Shown: positions 31,646-42,433, numbered from the stretch's first letter. The stretch is DNA of 64,000 bases from Tieghemiomyces parasiticus (GCA_027575765.1 JANBPT010000054.1:26740-90739); one strand, 5' to 3'. Numbers and translations are program-made. The notes: generated from the sequence alone by a model not told the origin.

Positions 31646-34600
31646 TCACCAACTTAGGTTCTGGAACGGAAGCACGGGCTTGGCGTTCTCGAGCTCCAGG
31701 GCGAACACGAGGTATTCGTTAGCAAGCTCGACCTTATCGTCCTGCAACATGATCTGGGCGAGGAGGGTCCAAGCCTCGGCCACGTCCCAGCCCGTTCCGC
31801 GGGTGATTTCCTGGAGGAGTCCCGTGGCGATGGCGGCCTTCCCGAGTCGAAGGTAGGCGCGGGCGAGGTGAACGCGGGTTGGGGTGTGGAGCGGTCCGAG
31901 AGCCAACCCAGTCATGAAGTGGCGGATGGCGGCGATCAGGTTACCCGGTGGTTGTTGTTGCTGCTGTGACGCCGATGCACCGGGGACGCTACTCGTGCTC
32001 AGTCCCGCCACGGTTGGGTCGTCCAGTTCGTTCAACCACGGCGACACCGCTGGCGAGGAGGCGGCGGGAGGCTGGTTGGTGGCACCTGCCATCTCATCGG
32101 GATCGCAGGCCGTCATCAGTAGGCCGTGCTGGCACCATACGGCGGGGTATTCCGGGTACACTCCTTCGGCCTCCACAATGGCCGCCCGGGCGTCCTTGTG
32201 CCGGCCCAGACGGCGGAAAGCCGCCGCCGAAAGCAACCATAGATCGGCGAGGGCCTGGCGTGCCCGACGCTTGCGCAGGGTCACCTTGTAAAGCTCCGGT
32301 GATCCGTCTTCAGATTCCCCCTCCGTCCCGGCGGCGGGGTCGGCGGCGACCTTGGGGGTGGTGTTACCCCCCCGGGAGGTGGAAGGCAGGGCGCCACCCA
32401 CGCTGGAGGGCCGGCCGCTCGGGACAACGTTTGTGCTTGACGAGCCCGGGTTGACGCCGCCGCCGGGGAGCCACGAGGTGGACAGGTGACGGCCGTGGTT
32501 AAGGTGGGCCACGGAGTTCACCGAGACGGTGCTCTGAAAGTTGATGCGTGGGAGATCCTGCACGGTAGAGGAGAAACGTGGGGAAATGATATCCTTACCG
32601 GCGTGGTTGGCCGTCGTGGGGGTGGTGGGACCCGAGACCGAGCTCCGCCGCTTCCCGCGGACCTTGTCGCGGGCCATCCGAGCCAGGTGACGGCCCTCGG
32701 CGGTGGCCAAGTGGACCGTCCGGGTGGACCGGCTGATTAGGGCGCGGGCCCCACGATGCTGCGCGTGGCGGCGGCTGCTGTTACGGTTCAGCGACAAGTC
32801 GGGAGTGGAGAGGACATCACCGGTACTGGCGTGGGCACGGAGGGCCGGGGACGGATGGCCCGGTGAGGCTGACAGACCGGCAATGCGGCCGCCACCGTGG
32901 GTGAGGGCCATGCTTACTAGGGCGGTGGGGTTGGGACCGGCCTCCTGGCCGTAAATTTTGCCGTACAGAGCGAATAGGATGCTGTGGAGCTGTAGCGCAC
33001 TCTGCGGCCCATGTACCAGTTCGTACACCTGGCACTGGGTGATTTTAAGGGCTAGGTAGGCCTCGCCGTCCTCCAGGTTGGGATGAAGGGCAGCCAGGGC
33101 CGGTACATGCACGGGGCCTGGGCCGGCGTGGCTGAGCACAGCCTGCTGGATCTCTGCATCCACGTCACACCAGTCCGATTCGCGGCACCCGACCTCGCAC
33201 ACCTGCAGAGCGCGCTGGTAGTCCTTTTGGGATGAGATGAGCAGAGCCAAAAGGTTCCAGGCATTGAGATAGTCCGGGCGCAGGGCCAGAGCCTGCTTAG
33301 TGGCCAGGAGTGCCTCGTCCGTATTGCGGCTCACGGCGTGCTGGCGAGCGTAGTGGTAGAGTACCTCGCTGTTGCCCGGGTCCAGTTCGGCGGCCTTGCG
33401 GTAGGCTGCCAGGGCCTGGTCCTGGTACTTGGCCCGCCGTTCGGGGTCCTCGGCGCGTAGGCATGTCTCCGAGTAGAGGCAGCCCAGGTACTGGTGAAGC
33501 CGGGCCCGGGTGGCCGGCGGGACCGGATCGGCTCGTGTGCCGGCGCCCAGCGACAGGGCGTACTCGAGGATATCCTGGGCCTCGCGGTATCGCTCGAGGA
33601 AACGGATCAGTACATAGGTCCCCGTGGCCAAGGTCTCGATCATTCTGGCTTTGGTCTCGGTCTCCCCTGCGACGACCGGCGGGGTGGCAGACCGGCTATG
33701 CGCCGACCGTTGTGAGTAGATGGAGGACCGGGCGTCCTTTGAGGTGTGCAACAGAGAGCTGCGACGTTCGGGTACGTCCAGGGCGCGGACCGGCCAACTG
33801 GACGGGGATTTCGGGCCGTCGGACCCTTCACTTTCGCTCTCGACCTTGCGCTTCTCCAGGTACCGTTTGCATTCACCCCAGTACGAGTGAAGGGCCAGCT
33901 CGGCCTCCTCGTAGTCACCATACGCGGTGAGACTGTTCACCAGGTGACGCAGGACGTGTAGGGAGTTGTACGTATAGCGGGACATGCGGTAGAGTAGTTG
34001 GACCAAGGCCCGCAATTCGGCAGGGGACTGGGCCCCCATGAGCTGCCAATCGGCGACAGCCTGGTCCACCATGTCGATGATGGGGGTATGGGTTTCGTGG
34101 GCCTGCGGGAACCGATACACGCTAGGCAAGAGGTCTTCGTATTCGTGGTACAAACCCATCAATTCGAGTTTAAACGTGGTCGGGTAGTAGACTACGGGTG
34201 GGGCTGGTTTCGTTGCAGCGGCGGTCGGATGGACGGGCGGCGGGGCAGCCACGGTGGCAGCATCGGCGGCGTGGTCCGGCAGGTACTCCCCATGGCGGTA
34301 CGCGTCGGAGAGGGTCCGCACGAGCTGGGTCAGCACGACGATCCGGCAGTGCGGTTGGAAACCGGCGGGCCAGTGGCGGGCCTGGCGAGTATAGGCACGG
34401 CAGATGGCGATACCCGGCTCTTTGGCAGGGAAGCTGAGACGCAGCAGGCAGCACCGATATAGGGCCTCGTGGTACCACCACTGCAGTTCCGGGACAGCGG
34501 CCGGGTTCTGGATGGTCCGGTAGAAATTGAGGGCCTTCTCGTAGAGGGTGACCGCAGCGGTCCGGTCGGTCGTTTCCGAATAGATTCCCAGTAGGGTGTA

Positions 34601-35347
34601 GCGCTGTAGGGTCAGGACCCGGGCGTACTCGGGCGTGATGGTGCTGCGCAGAATCTCTGGGAGAGTGGCCAGCACAGTGGCGCACTTGCCGTCGTTTCCG
34701 GCGTAAAAATGGGTCAGCGCCAGAAGGGATCGGAACTGGGTGTTGAGTGCCTCGTCGCGCTTGGCCGCGGTCTTTACCTTGCCCAGGGCGGCCTGGACCT
34801 CGGCCAGGTCTGGTAGGTAGGTGGCCTGGAGGATGGGTTTGGGTGGACAGTAGGTGGGCTGTAGGGCGTCGCGGGCGGTAGCCAGGCGAATGTACTCCTT
34901 GGCGTCGGCGTAGGGCGCCGCCGCGGACGGGGAGGAGGTACTGAGCCGCGGGGTAGCCTCCAGGGAAAAGTCCGCGTCATCCCCACTGCCGCCCGGGGGT
35001 ACCTCCAGAGACAACTTGGTCTGGGTGGCGAGGGCCAGGGAGTCTACGCTAGGGCGGAGGATGGCCTCGGCGGGGAGACAGGAGGACAGGACGCCGTGGC
35101 CGTGGCTGCGGTCGGGTAACACCCCGCCACTGCTGGGGCCCGTGCGGAAGACCTGGTAATTGGACGTGTCCACCAGCTGATTTACCCGGTGTTGGCACAG
35201 CAGTAGAGTGTTGTACACCTCACCGGCTTCGCGGTTGGGGCAGTGTTTGAGGTAGCGCCGTGCCAATTCGGGCAATTTGTCCGTATCGCGGCGGCACAGG
35301 GCCTGGTCGACTTCGTGCTGGATGCTGATAAACTTGCTCGAGGTCAT
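31646..35347 (-). CDS. YPP1: Ypp1/TTC7 family TPR protein (PI4-kinase complex)
   Basis: A single frame of 1233 codons from the ATG at 35347. Ypp1/TTC7 joins the Efr3 membrane anchor to phosphatidylinositol 4-kinase Stt4/PI4KIIIalpha and so directs PI4P synthesis at the plasma membrane. TPR repeats run through most of the protein. The clearest are near the middle: LHQYLGCLYSETCLRAEDPE, AAYRKAAELDPGNSEVLYHY, ALLATKQALALRPDYLNAWN and QRALQVCEVG. A long serine/threonine-rich loop (about residues 840-1020) precedes the last repeats, DLWLLSAAAFRRLGRHKDAR and LHTPTRVHLARAYLRLGKAA. The terminus VFALELENAKPVLPF is like the animal TTC7 C-terminus. A GTGAGT motif overlaps the stop but no acceptor follows nearby, so the TGA is kept. 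Confidence 0.85.
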   Translation of the reverse strand: MTSSKFISIQHEVDQALCRRDTDKLPELARRYLKHCPNREAGEVYNTLLLCQHRVNQLVDTSNYQVFRTGPSSGGVLPDRSHGHGVLSSCLPAEAILRPSVDSLALATQTKLSLEVPPGGSGDDADFSLEATPRLSTSSPSAAAPYADAKEYIRLATARDALQPTYCPPKPILQATYLPDLAEVQAALGKVKTAAKRDEALNTQFRSLLALTHFYAGNDGKCATVLATLPEILRSTITPEYARVLTLQRYTLLGIYSETTDRTAAVTLYEKALNFYRTIQNPAAVPELQWWYHEALYRCCLLRLSFPAKEPGIAICRAYTRQARHWPAGFQPHCRIVVLTQLVRTLSDAYRHGEYLPDHAADAATVAAPPPVHPTAAATKPAPPVVYYPTTFKLELMGLYHEYEDLLPSVYRFPQAHETHTPIIDMVDQAVADWQLMGAQSPAELRALVQLLYRMSRYTYNSLHVLRHLVNSLTAYGDYEEAELALHSYWGECKRYLEKRKVESESEGSDGPKSPSSWPVRALDVPERRSSLLHTSKDARSSIYSQRSAHSRSATPPVVAGETETKARMIETLATGTYVLIRFLERYREAQDILEYALSLGAGTRADPVPPATRARLHQYLGCLYSETCLRAEDPERRAKYQDQALAAYRKAAELDPGNSEVLYHYARQHAVSRNTDEALLATKQALALRPDYLNAWNLLALLISSQKDYQRALQVCEVGCRESDWCDVDAEIQQAVLSHAGPGPVHVPALAALHPNLEDGEAYLALKITQCQVYELVHGPQSALQLHSILFALYGKIYGQEAGPNPTALVSMALTHGGGRIAGLSASPGHPSPALRAHASTGDVLSTPDLSLNRNSSRRHAQHRGARALISRSTRTVHLATAEGRHLARMARDKVRGKRRSSVSGPTTPTTANHAGKDIISPRFSSTVQDLPRINFQSTVSVNSVAHLNHGRHLSTSWLPGGGVNPGSSSTNVVPSGRPSSVGGALPSTSRGGNTTPKVAADPAAGTEGESEDGSPELYKVTLRKRRARQALADLWLLSAAAFRRLGRHKDARAAIVEAEGVYPEYPAVWCQHGLLMTACDPDEMAGATNQPPAASSPAVSPWLNELDDPTVAGLSTSSVPGASASQQQQQPPGNLIAAIRHFMTGLALGPLHTPTRVHLARAYLRLGKAAIATGLLQEITRGTGWDVAEAWTLLAQIMLQDDKVELANEYLVFALELENAKPVLPFQNLSW

Positions 35348-36487
35348 GGTCAAAGGGGGGGGCGAGTACGTCTGCCTGCGTCCCGCTTAATGACGTCGGA
35401 GGTGTGATGAGCAAAAGGGGAGCGTGTGCGTGGATATATATGGAGCGGACACGTCGATGCAAGTGTGCGGGTACGGCCAAGATGGTAGGTCAATTGCGTT
35501 GTTGGGAGGCGGTAACGGAAGGGTCAAGTTGGAGGTGGGCGCTAGTCAGCGCATGCGTTGCAAAAAAATTCAAACTGGTGACCGAAGCAGGGTGGGGATG
35601 GACGTTGTATGTTGGGCACAAGTTAACTTGCTGGGGCCAATCAGTAACCACAGCCCGTGGACTGGACGGGTTCGGGTTAGGGATATAGGGGTGGTACGAA
35701 GGGTTAGGGGGGGGAACTTACAGGGTGGAGAAAGAGTGAACCCGACGAATAGGTGGTGACCAAGTGCCGGAGGGTAAAGCACTCCCCCACTATCTTTCTT
35801 CAGGAAAAATTTGTGCGCCTCACCCGACCCGTGCGCTTGTCCTGAAAGGTACAATCGGCGTGGGACGCGGTTGGGCTGGGTTGGGTCGGCCTGAATTCGG
35901 TTGGGTAACCAGCCGTGAGTGAGTGGGGGAGTCGCAACAAGCTATGGGTGGTGTGGTGAGTGGGAGGAGGAGGGGCTGCTTAGCTACCGAGATGGCCCAA
36001 CAGTCCCGGCTTGCGAGGCTGGACATTGCCAAGGCCCTGGCAGCTTGGTGGGCTGACGATACGAGGCCCGCGGGGAGCGAAGGTCCAACGGTCTGGACCG
36101 GCGGTTACGGCCTCCGCTGAGCCAAAGTAAGGAGAGACGTGGCATTATCCTGCACTGACGAGATATACGCACCACGCACACACCGGGGTGGCTCCCTGCC
36201 ACTGCTGTGGCCTGCCTTCATGAGGGTGGCGCCGAGGTATACATTGACTGGTTGCACCGGCCGACGTGGGCTTGGAATCGTTCTGTTCTTGGCTATTGTA
36301 ACCTCTTCTCCCACTAGCCCATCTGTGATACGCCCGGAATATTATCATGCAGCAATGTAGGCATAGGGTGCGAGGGCAGATTGTTTAATATATCGTACAA
36401 AAACTGAATATGACACGACTAGGCCGCGGAAGCGCCAAGGCAGGGCGGCGCCTCGGGTTGGCAATCACGGGCGATTCACACGTGCCC
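35348..36487. other. Spacer upstream of the Ypp1 gene
   Basis: This 1.1-kb stretch between the Ypp1 start and the BTB gene's 3' end holds the promoter of the former and a possible 42-residue frame. Two GGGTTAGG stretches at about 35670-35710 are too few to be telomeric. Confidence 0.4.
35992..36120 (+). CDS. Possible 42-residue protein or orphan exon
   Basis: From the ATG at 35992 the frame gives MAQQSRLARLDIAKALAAWW and ADDTRPAGSEGPTVWTGG, with GC-rich codon use like real genes here. A CTGCTTAG acceptor-like site lies just upstream, so it may be a last exon. No family recognised. Confidence 0.22.
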   Translation: MAQQSRLARLDIAKALAAWWADDTRPAGSEGPTVWTGGYGLR

Positions 36488-37957
36488 CTACTTGCGGTTC
36501 ATAAAGGCCGGGCCACGCATGGTTTGGCCAGGCAGCACGTCCTCCGACGACGACGAGGCATTCGAAGGCTGTGACGACCGCACAAAGTTAGCAGCCGTGT
36601 GCCTTGGAGCCAGTCGACTCTTCTCGTACTCCTGACGCGCGGTATGCTCCTGGGCAGCGAGGTCATGATAGAACGGGAATAGCTCGCAGTAGCGCGCGAG
36701 CTGCCGGGCGCCCAAGTCGCGGGCCCGGCGACCGAATTCGTCGGCGTTGTCCACCGTCACCTGACCGCGGAGTCCTTGCTCGCAGGCTTCGGTTAGACCA
36801 GTCACGGCATATCGGCGAGCGAGGTCGAGCAGGGCCCAGGTCTCGGCCGGCTCGCTAGGCGGCTGAAAAGCTCCTGGCTCAGATGCGACCTGGTCGTACA
36901 TGTAGGCTAACATGGACCGCACCGAGGTCGGGTTAGTATCTACCAGCTTCACTTCCGATGAGCCCTTTCCTTCACCCGACTGCTGATCTGTGATGTGAGC
37001 GCTGTAGTGACCCACCACGTCAGCGTGTACGGCAAAGGTTTCGGGCTGGGCGTCGGAGCCTTGCGGAGGTTGGGCTACCAGGGTCAAGTCGCTGCCGGTT
37101 GTATCATTCAGGCTACGACCTTCCAGATTGCCGGCGGGCGGGGGCACCACGGGCCGGGCCACGTCGGGACGCAGATCGGTGCAAATCTCCAGGCCCAGGT
37201 TCTTGACCTCGGCCTCACCTTGGCACCCTGAATCCATTGGTTGGCGGAACAGTTGGGTCTTCTGCCAGCTCACCCCATCCTGGTCGCTGCATTCCAGCCG
37301 GGCGCGCAGCACGAACCCGTATTCTTCGGTGGCGACCATCGGGGTCAGCTCGATAAACTCATCGGTGACCTGGCCTAGCTCGGTGGGGGTCGCGGCATCG
37401 AGCCGCTGCCACTCCCCGCTGCGTAGAGGCCTGGCGAACCACATCACCCGGGCGTTAGGGGAGAACCGGGCGGAAGCCAGGCGGGCCCGGACGCGGGTCG
37501 GATAGAACCCGCCGACGAAAAAGTTAAGCTTCCACTCGATCACCGCGGGCTCGATGGGATTCTGGCGGGGCTCCCGGGCCAGATATACCATCTCGTGGTC
37601 GTACTCGAGCTTACGGTGGATACCTTGCTCGTAGTGCACGCCGTTACGCCAGCCCTGGGCCAGCGGAATCAAGCGGGCGTTCTCGTAGTAGGCGTCGTCG
37701 CTTGGATTGTACCCGACGGTGTGGGCGACGCGGCCCTGCGGACCGGTGGCCTGGGCGCAGGGTTCGACGTGCAGGGCCTGCTTGGCGCTGAGGTATCCAG
37801 CGGCAGGCTGGTCCCGGGCTCGGGCGTGGGCTGCCTGGGCCTCCGGGGTGTCGCGCGGATCCTGTTTATGGAGGAGCTCGCGCTGCCCCTCAGTCAGCAT
37901 TCCGCCGTGGGCGAGGGCCTCAGGCTTCGGGCGAATGTAAATGCGGGGCGGGGCCAT
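36488..37957 (-). CDS. BTB domain protein
   Basis: A single frame of 489 codons from the ATG at 37957. BTB proteins dimerise and often bring substrates to cullin-3 ligases. The N-terminal ~130 residues hold a tyrosine/alanine-rich part without family signal. Residues ~145-255 look like a beta sandwich of MATH type (NFFVGGFYPTRVRARLASAR, ARVMWFARPL, YGFVLRARLEC), tentatively assigned. Residues ~290-430 are the BTB fold: ETFAVHADVVGHYSAHIT, then VKLVDTNPTSVRSMLAYMYD and LLDLARRYAVTGLTEACEQG. The tail is basic and serine-rich. The MATH-BTB order would fit speckle-type POZ adaptors; the exact substrate is unknown. It is divergent from RBG1 with a 1.16-kb shared upstream region. Confidence 0.75.
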   Translation of the reverse strand: MAPPRIYIRPKPEALAHGGMLTEGQRELLHKQDPRDTPEAQAAHARARDQPAAGYLSAKQALHVEPCAQATGPQGRVAHTVGYNPSDDAYYENARLIPLAQGWRNGVHYEQGIHRKLEYDHEMVYLAREPRQNPIEPAVIEWKLNFFVGGFYPTRVRARLASARFSPNARVMWFARPLRSGEWQRLDAATPTELGQVTDEFIELTPMVATEEYGFVLRARLECSDQDGVSWQKTQLFRQPMDSGCQGEAEVKNLGLEICTDLRPDVARPVVPPPAGNLEGRSLNDTTGSDLTLVAQPPQGSDAQPETFAVHADVVGHYSAHITDQQSGEGKGSSEVKLVDTNPTSVRSMLAYMYDQVASEPGAFQPPSEPAETWALLDLARRYAVTGLTEACEQGLRGQVTVDNADEFGRRARDLGARQLARYCELFPFYHDLAAQEHTARQEYEKSRLAPRHTAANFVRSSQPSNASSSSEDVLPGQTMRGPAFMNRK

Positions 37958-39120
37958 GCTGTACAGCGGTGCTGGGTGGAAAGACGGGATGTGTTACGGT
38001 AAGGGAAAAAGGACTACGGATAAAATGAGGGTAGGGCAGTAAGCAAGAGCTGGTGGTGAGAGTAAAACAGCGAGGTGTGGGTGAGGAAGGTGAACAGGAT
38101 ACAGCAGGGCTTATATTCAGCGGGCTTGTCTAAGTGAAACCCTTGCATCGAGGGAAGACTGCCAAGCCTTGCGCCCGGTGGGGGGAGGTGCTTCGGTTCT
38201 CGGTTAACGACGTCACGCAATGCATATTTCCCCGGGTTGGGCGTGGGCACGGTTTCCGCCCAAGGCCCGCTAGTGGATAGCCATACCACAATTTTAGCTA
38301 ACAATGAGGCTCGCTGCAACTTTTAGCTGGCCAGGGGCGACCACGAACCCACTGCCGCCAGGTCCGATTATGACGCACCGACACGGTTACCCCGGCTCGA
38401 ATGAACAGCCCAATGTGCCACGTTAAGCAGACTGAGTAGCAAGCAAAGCCTCATGGTATTGTTCTCCTGAAAACCGTGGCTGCCGAAACTCACCCATTTT
38501 ACCTGGGCCGTTCCCAATTATAACTTGGGCTGGATCCTGCCATGATTGGCCTGTCCCCAGATACATCGGCTGGTGGTTAGGGCCCGGGGTAGACTACGGT
38601 CACGATGAAGCTGGTGGAGGCGGGGTGATTTGGCAGCGCGCCCAGCCGAGCCAAGTCGGCCTCAATCGTACCTGGCTGCACTGGGTACGGGCACTTCGGA
38701 CTGGCCAGCGTTCTCCGACTCCGTGACAATCCAACCACCAAGGGAGTCTTGAGGAAACCCGGCGAGTTCACGGTGGACCAGAACAAGACGGGAGAAAATA
38801 TCAACCAGATCCCGTTAAGATGGACAGCCCCTCCCTGCGGCCCTCACTTGCTTGACACACATCCATCAAGTTTACACTCTGCGTCCTTCGACTTGCGATT
38901 TCACCAGCCCGTTGCACACCTCCCACCCTCCCGGATCGATCCCCATCACTGGCATTCGTTATTATCTTCGTTTTTTTTGGTTCGAATCCCCTTAACGCGA
39001 TCTCCTCCCACCGCTCGGATTCCTCCACTTCTCAATCCATTCACACTATACTACTTTTTCCATTGCAGATCTCCCGCCCTCGCCAACTACGGCCCCACCT
39101 GCCCACTTCGATCGACCATC
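37958..39120. promoter_or_regulatory. Divergent promoter region of the BTB and RBG1 genes
   Basis: The 3' half is strongly pyrimidine-rich (about 38820-39110), as expected of the RBG1 leader. No TATA box is clear. No further gene seen. Confidence 0.45.
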
Positions 39121-40224
39121 ATGAGTACCGTCGAGAAGATCCGTGAGATCGAGGCCGAGATGGCCCGGACGCAAAAGAACAAGGCCACGTCCTACCACTT
39201 GGGCACGCTCAAGGCCAAGCTGGCCAAGCTAAAACGCGAGCTACTCACGCCCAAGAGCTCGGGCGGCGGCGCCGAAGGCGCGGGGTTCGATGTGGCCAAG
39301 ACGGGCGTGGCCCGGGTGGGGTTCCTCGGGTTCCCGTCGGTGGGCAAGTCGACGCTCATGTCCAAGCTTACGGGCACGCACTCGGAGGTGGGTGACTACG
39401 AGTTCACAACCCTGACCACTGTCCCCGGCGTGGTCAAATACAAGGGAGCCAAGATCCAGTTGCTCGACCTGCCCGGGATTATCGAGGGAGCCAAAGATGG
39501 TAAGGGGCGAGGTCGGCAGGTCATCGCCGTGGCCCGGACCTGCTCACTCATCTTTCTGGTCCTGGACGTGCTCAAGCCGCTTACCCATAAGCACCTGATT
39601 GAGCACGAGCTGGAGGGGTTCGGTATCCGTCTGAACCGCGAGCCGCCCAATATTTATTTTAAGCGAAAGGAGAAGGGTGGGATCAACATGACCAACACAG
39701 TCCCGCTCAGCCACCTAGACCTCGACCAGGTCAAGGCCGTCCTGTCCGAGTACAAAATCCACAACGCCGACCTCAACTTCAAGTGTGACGCCACCGTCGA
39801 CGACCTCATCGACGTGGTGGAAGGCAACCGCGTGTACATGCCGGCCATTTACGTGCTTAACAAGATTGATCAGATCTCCATCGAAGAGCTCGACCTCGTG
39901 TACAAGATCCCGCACGCCGTGCCCATCTCAGCCCACCACGAGTGGAACTTTGACGAGCTGCTCGAGAAGATGTGGGAATACCTCGATCTGTGCCGTATCT
40001 ACACCAAGCCGAAGGGCCTGATGCCCGACTACAACGAGCCCGTCGTGGTTAAACGCGAGCACTGCTCCGTCGAAGATTTCTGTAACACTATCCACAAGGC
40101 CATCCTTAAGCAGTTCAGCTACGCCCTCGTGTGGGGGTCCTCCGTCAAGCACAATCCGCAGAAGGTCGGGCGGGACCACGTGCTCAAGGATGAGGATGTC
40201 GTCCAGATCGTCAAGAAGTCTTGA
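39121..40224 (+). CDS. RBG1: Developmentally regulated GTP-binding protein Rbg1/DRG1
   Basis: A single frame of 367 codons, the exact usual length of DRG1. The protein is a ribosome-associated GTPase that, with its DFRP partner Tma46, relieves slowed translation. Order: an N-terminal helix-turn-helix-like segment ([20 protein letters not shown]), G1 GFPSVGKST at residues 70-78, switch region [11 protein letters not shown]3 DLPG at 116-119 followed by [13 protein letters not shown], an S5D2L insertion, G4 NKID at 247-250, and a C-terminal TGS domain ending [18 protein letters not shown]. All GTP-binding motifs are intact. The intronless structure and strong GC3 bias fit high expression. Confidence 0.95.
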   Translation: MSTVEKIREIEAEMARTQKNKATSYHLGTLKAKLAKLKRELLTPKSSGGGAEGAGFDVAKTGVARVGFLGFPSVGKSTLMSKLTGTHSEVGDYEFTTLTTVPGVVKYKGAKIQLLDLPGIIEGAKDGKGRGRQVIAVARTCSLIFLVLDVLKPLTHKHLIEHELEGFGIRLNREPPNIYFKRKEKGGINMTNTVPLSHLDLDQVKAVLSEYKIHNADLNFKCDATVDDLIDVVEGNRVYMPAIYVLNKIDQISIEELDLVYKIPHAVPISAHHEWNFDELLEKMWEYLDLCRIYTKPKGLMPDYNEPVVVKREHCSVEDFCNTIHKAILKQFSYALVWGSSVKHNPQKVGRDHVLKDEDVVQIVKKS

Positions 40225-40522
40225 GAGGTTTGCTGGGCGGCCTTGTCCACCGTGCCTGACCTCCCGTTGTTGATGTTACCCCTCTTGACTTTTTCACCGG
40301 GTCTATTTTTTCATTAAATTGCAACACACACACACCTAATCATACTGGGTGGATATTCCTTCTGACTCCCCCTCCCTCTATGACCCTCGCCCGGCTACCT
40401 CCCAATGCCAAAAAAGGCACAGAAGTGCGCAGACTGAAGCCAATTTTTGTAGTGTGACACTCTCAGTATACCCCTAGCGTTCAATTATATATATATATGT
40501 ATTGGCACTCGACACAACGAAG
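40225..40522. terminator. 3' flank shared by RBG1 and OST4
   Basis: A TCATTAAATTGC element at 40311-40322 may guide RBG1 polyadenylation. A TATATATATATATG stretch lies at about 40488-40500 just past the OST4 stop. Confidence 0.35.
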
Positions 40523-40657
40523 CTAGGAGGCCTCCGGTGCGTCGGTCGTCTTGGCGTCGGCCATAGCGTTGGCCAGGATGGCGTACATAAAGATCATGGA
40601 GACCACCACGATGCTGGCGACGTTGATGGTGCCCGTGAGCTGAACATCGGTAATCAT
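40523..40657 (-). CDS. OST4: Oligosaccharyltransferase subunit Ost4
   Basis: A 44-residue frame from the ATG at 40657 to TAG, too short for usual gene finding. Ost4 is the single-pass microprotein that stabilises the STT3-containing oligosaccharyltransferase in the ER membrane. The start MITDVQLTGTINVA matches the family opening M-I-[ST]-D-x-Q-L, and the membrane segment follows (IVVVSMIFMYAILA, residues 16-29). The C-terminal tail (MADAKTTDAPEAS) is a few residues longer than in yeast. It is divergent from YIP1, another secretory-pathway gene, with about 750 bp between the starts. Confidence 0.82.
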   Translation of the reverse strand: MITDVQLTGTINVASIVVVSMIFMYAILANAMADAKTTDAPEAS

Positions 40658-41404
40658 GGCGGCGGGGTTAGTAGCGGGTGGCCGGAGAGAGATGAGGCGG
40701 GCGAGGTGAGCGTGGCCGTGGAGGGTGCAAGGCCAGACGGAAGCACTTGGAGATGGGAGACGAAGCTAAGGTAATTTCGGCCGACGAAAACGCGAGTAGA
40801 CCAGATAAGGGTACGCTTTAGCAATGAGAGACTATGCTTAAATTCTGAGTTTACGGACCAGTCATGGAGATGAAAGGATTACGCTGGGTCAGGCCAAGCT
40901 GGCGATGCCCGCAAGGAGGGAAGCCTGTGCTCTATAGGGTGGGGGCTAGGGCGAATAGCGACTTGACAGGTTACAACCCCCCCTCCACTACCACCATTCT
41001 TACACGACACAGGGAGTCCAAGGTCGGCCCGGCCACTGTCCACATCCTTCGTGCCTGACCCCATCCCGCTGGCCTCGGTTTGGCAGCACATTCCTGGTTC
41101 TTTAGACACACTTTGGCTTTCCACCCCAACCGACCCGAACATTCATCCTCCACAGGCATTGCCGTGTTCTTACACTTTAGACTTTTATATTAGGTCCATT
41201 TCCCCACTAGCACCCGGTCTGTTCCCGCATTTCTACCCTTGCCATCCCCGCCCGCCCTTGCAGCTCCGCCCCTCGACACCGACCGTTCCGCCCCGCGGCA
41301 TATCAGTATACACCCGCGCGCTAGTGTACCTCACTTTCGAACCCCCCCTTTTTCCTTGCATATAGTCACCCTTCACACACCTACATATATCCATCCAGGC
41401 CACC
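40658..41404. promoter_or_regulatory. Divergent promoter region of OST4 and YIP1
   Basis: Pyrimidine-rich toward the YIP1 start. The antisense frames at 40879-41159 lack support. Confidence 0.45.
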
Positions 41405-42433
41405 ATGTCATACGGCCAAGGCCCCGCGCATTCGGTCCTCTTCGATTCCTCCGGCGACGGCCACGCTGATCTGGGTTACGATGCCACCGGCAGCCTGCCC
41501 TCTGCCACGGCGGAAGCCAGCGCTGCGGGCGGCAATACCGCGCATGCCGGGACCCACTACGACTACGGGGCGCAAGGCAGCTATGCCGGGGGCTACTACG
41601 ACCAGCAGCAGTACCAGCAGGATGCCAGTAGCTACGTCGCGGGGGACCCCGCTTATGCAGCCTCCCAGGCCGGCGCCGGGGGTCTCCAGTTTTACCCATC
41701 GCAGTACGATACGCCCGGCGACGGTAGCGGGTATGCCTCGGGCTACCCCGGGGCCTCTGCTGGGTCGTCATACGGGGCGGCCGATCATCAGCAACAGCAC
41801 GGGGGCGGCTACTACGGCACACCTGCCGGGGGCCCGGCAACCGACCAGGAGGGGCCCGGTTTCGAGCCGTTCCCCGTCCCGGTATCCATCCTGGCGGCCT
41901 TCGGATCCGGTGGACTACCGGGCGAACCACCACTCCTGGAGGAACTCGGCGTCAACTTCGGCCACATTGTGACCAAGAGTCTGACGGTGCTCAACCCGGC
42001 ACGGACCATCCCGAAGGACCTGATGGATGACGCGGACATGTCCGGTCCGCTGGTGTTTTGTCTCCTCTTTGGCACGTTCTTGCTCTTCTCGGGTAAGGTA
42101 CATTTCGGTTACATTTACGGGGTCGGCCTGCTAGGCTGCGTATCGGTGTACTTTTTACTCAACCTCATGAGTGAGTCCGGCGTTGACGGATACCGGACCA
42201 CCAGCGTGCTGGGGTACAGCCTCCTCCCCATGGTCCTACTGAGCGGTGTCAGCTTGCTACTCAAATTGAGCTCCAATATTGGCTACATCCTTTCCTGCCT
42301 AGCCGTCCTCTGGTGTACCTACGCTGCGTCAACCATGTTTGTCACTGTGCTGTCGATGAGCAACCAGCGTCTGCTGGTGGCGTACCCCGTCGGTCTCTTT
42401 TACACCTGCTTTGCCCTCATGACAGTGTTTTAA
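41405..42433 (+). CDS. YIP1: Yip1/YIPF5 family Golgi membrane protein
   Basis: A single frame of 342 codons. Yip1 binds prenylated Ypt/Rab GTPases and works in ER-to-Golgi transport with Yif1. The N-terminal ~150 residues are glycine, tyrosine, glutamine and serine-rich (YYDQQQYQQ), a cytosolic tail. Conserved blocks follow: LLEELGVNFGHIVTKSLTVL, then DLMDDADMSGPLVFCLLFGT and FSGKVHFGYIYG, the family hallmark. Five hydrophobic segments fill residues ~215-342, ending with the last one at the C-terminus (LFYTCFALMTVF). The tail is longer than in yeast Yip1. Confidence 0.92.
   Translation: MSYGQGPAHSVLFDSSGDGHADLGYDATGSLPSATAEASAAGGNTAHAGTHYDYGAQGSYAGGYYDQQQYQQDASSYVAGDPAYAASQAGAGGLQFYPSQYDTPGDGSGYASGYPGASAGSSYGAADHQQQHGGGYYGTPAGGPATDQEGPGFEPFPVPVSILAAFGSGGLPGEPPLLEELGVNFGHIVTKSLTVLNPARTIPKDLMDDADMSGPLVFCLLFGTFLLFSGKVHFGYIYGVGLLGCVSVYFLLNLMSESGVDGYRTTSVLGYSLLPMVLLSGVSLLLKLSSNIGYILSCLAVLWCTYAASTMFVTVLSMSNQRLLVAYPVGLFYTCFALMTVF

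Noticed and set aside
33310..33930. 206-codon plus-strand frame inside the Ypp1 gene
   Set aside because: Antisense shadow; arginine/proline-rich as expected from reverse reading of a GC-rich exon.
35665..35715. Two TTAGGG-like stretches
   Set aside because: Only two scattered matches, no array; chance in a G-rich spacer.
38975..38995. GGTTCGAATCC, which resembles a tRNA B box
   Set aside because: No stem partners, anticodon arm or acceptor stem around it; it lies in the RBG1 leader.
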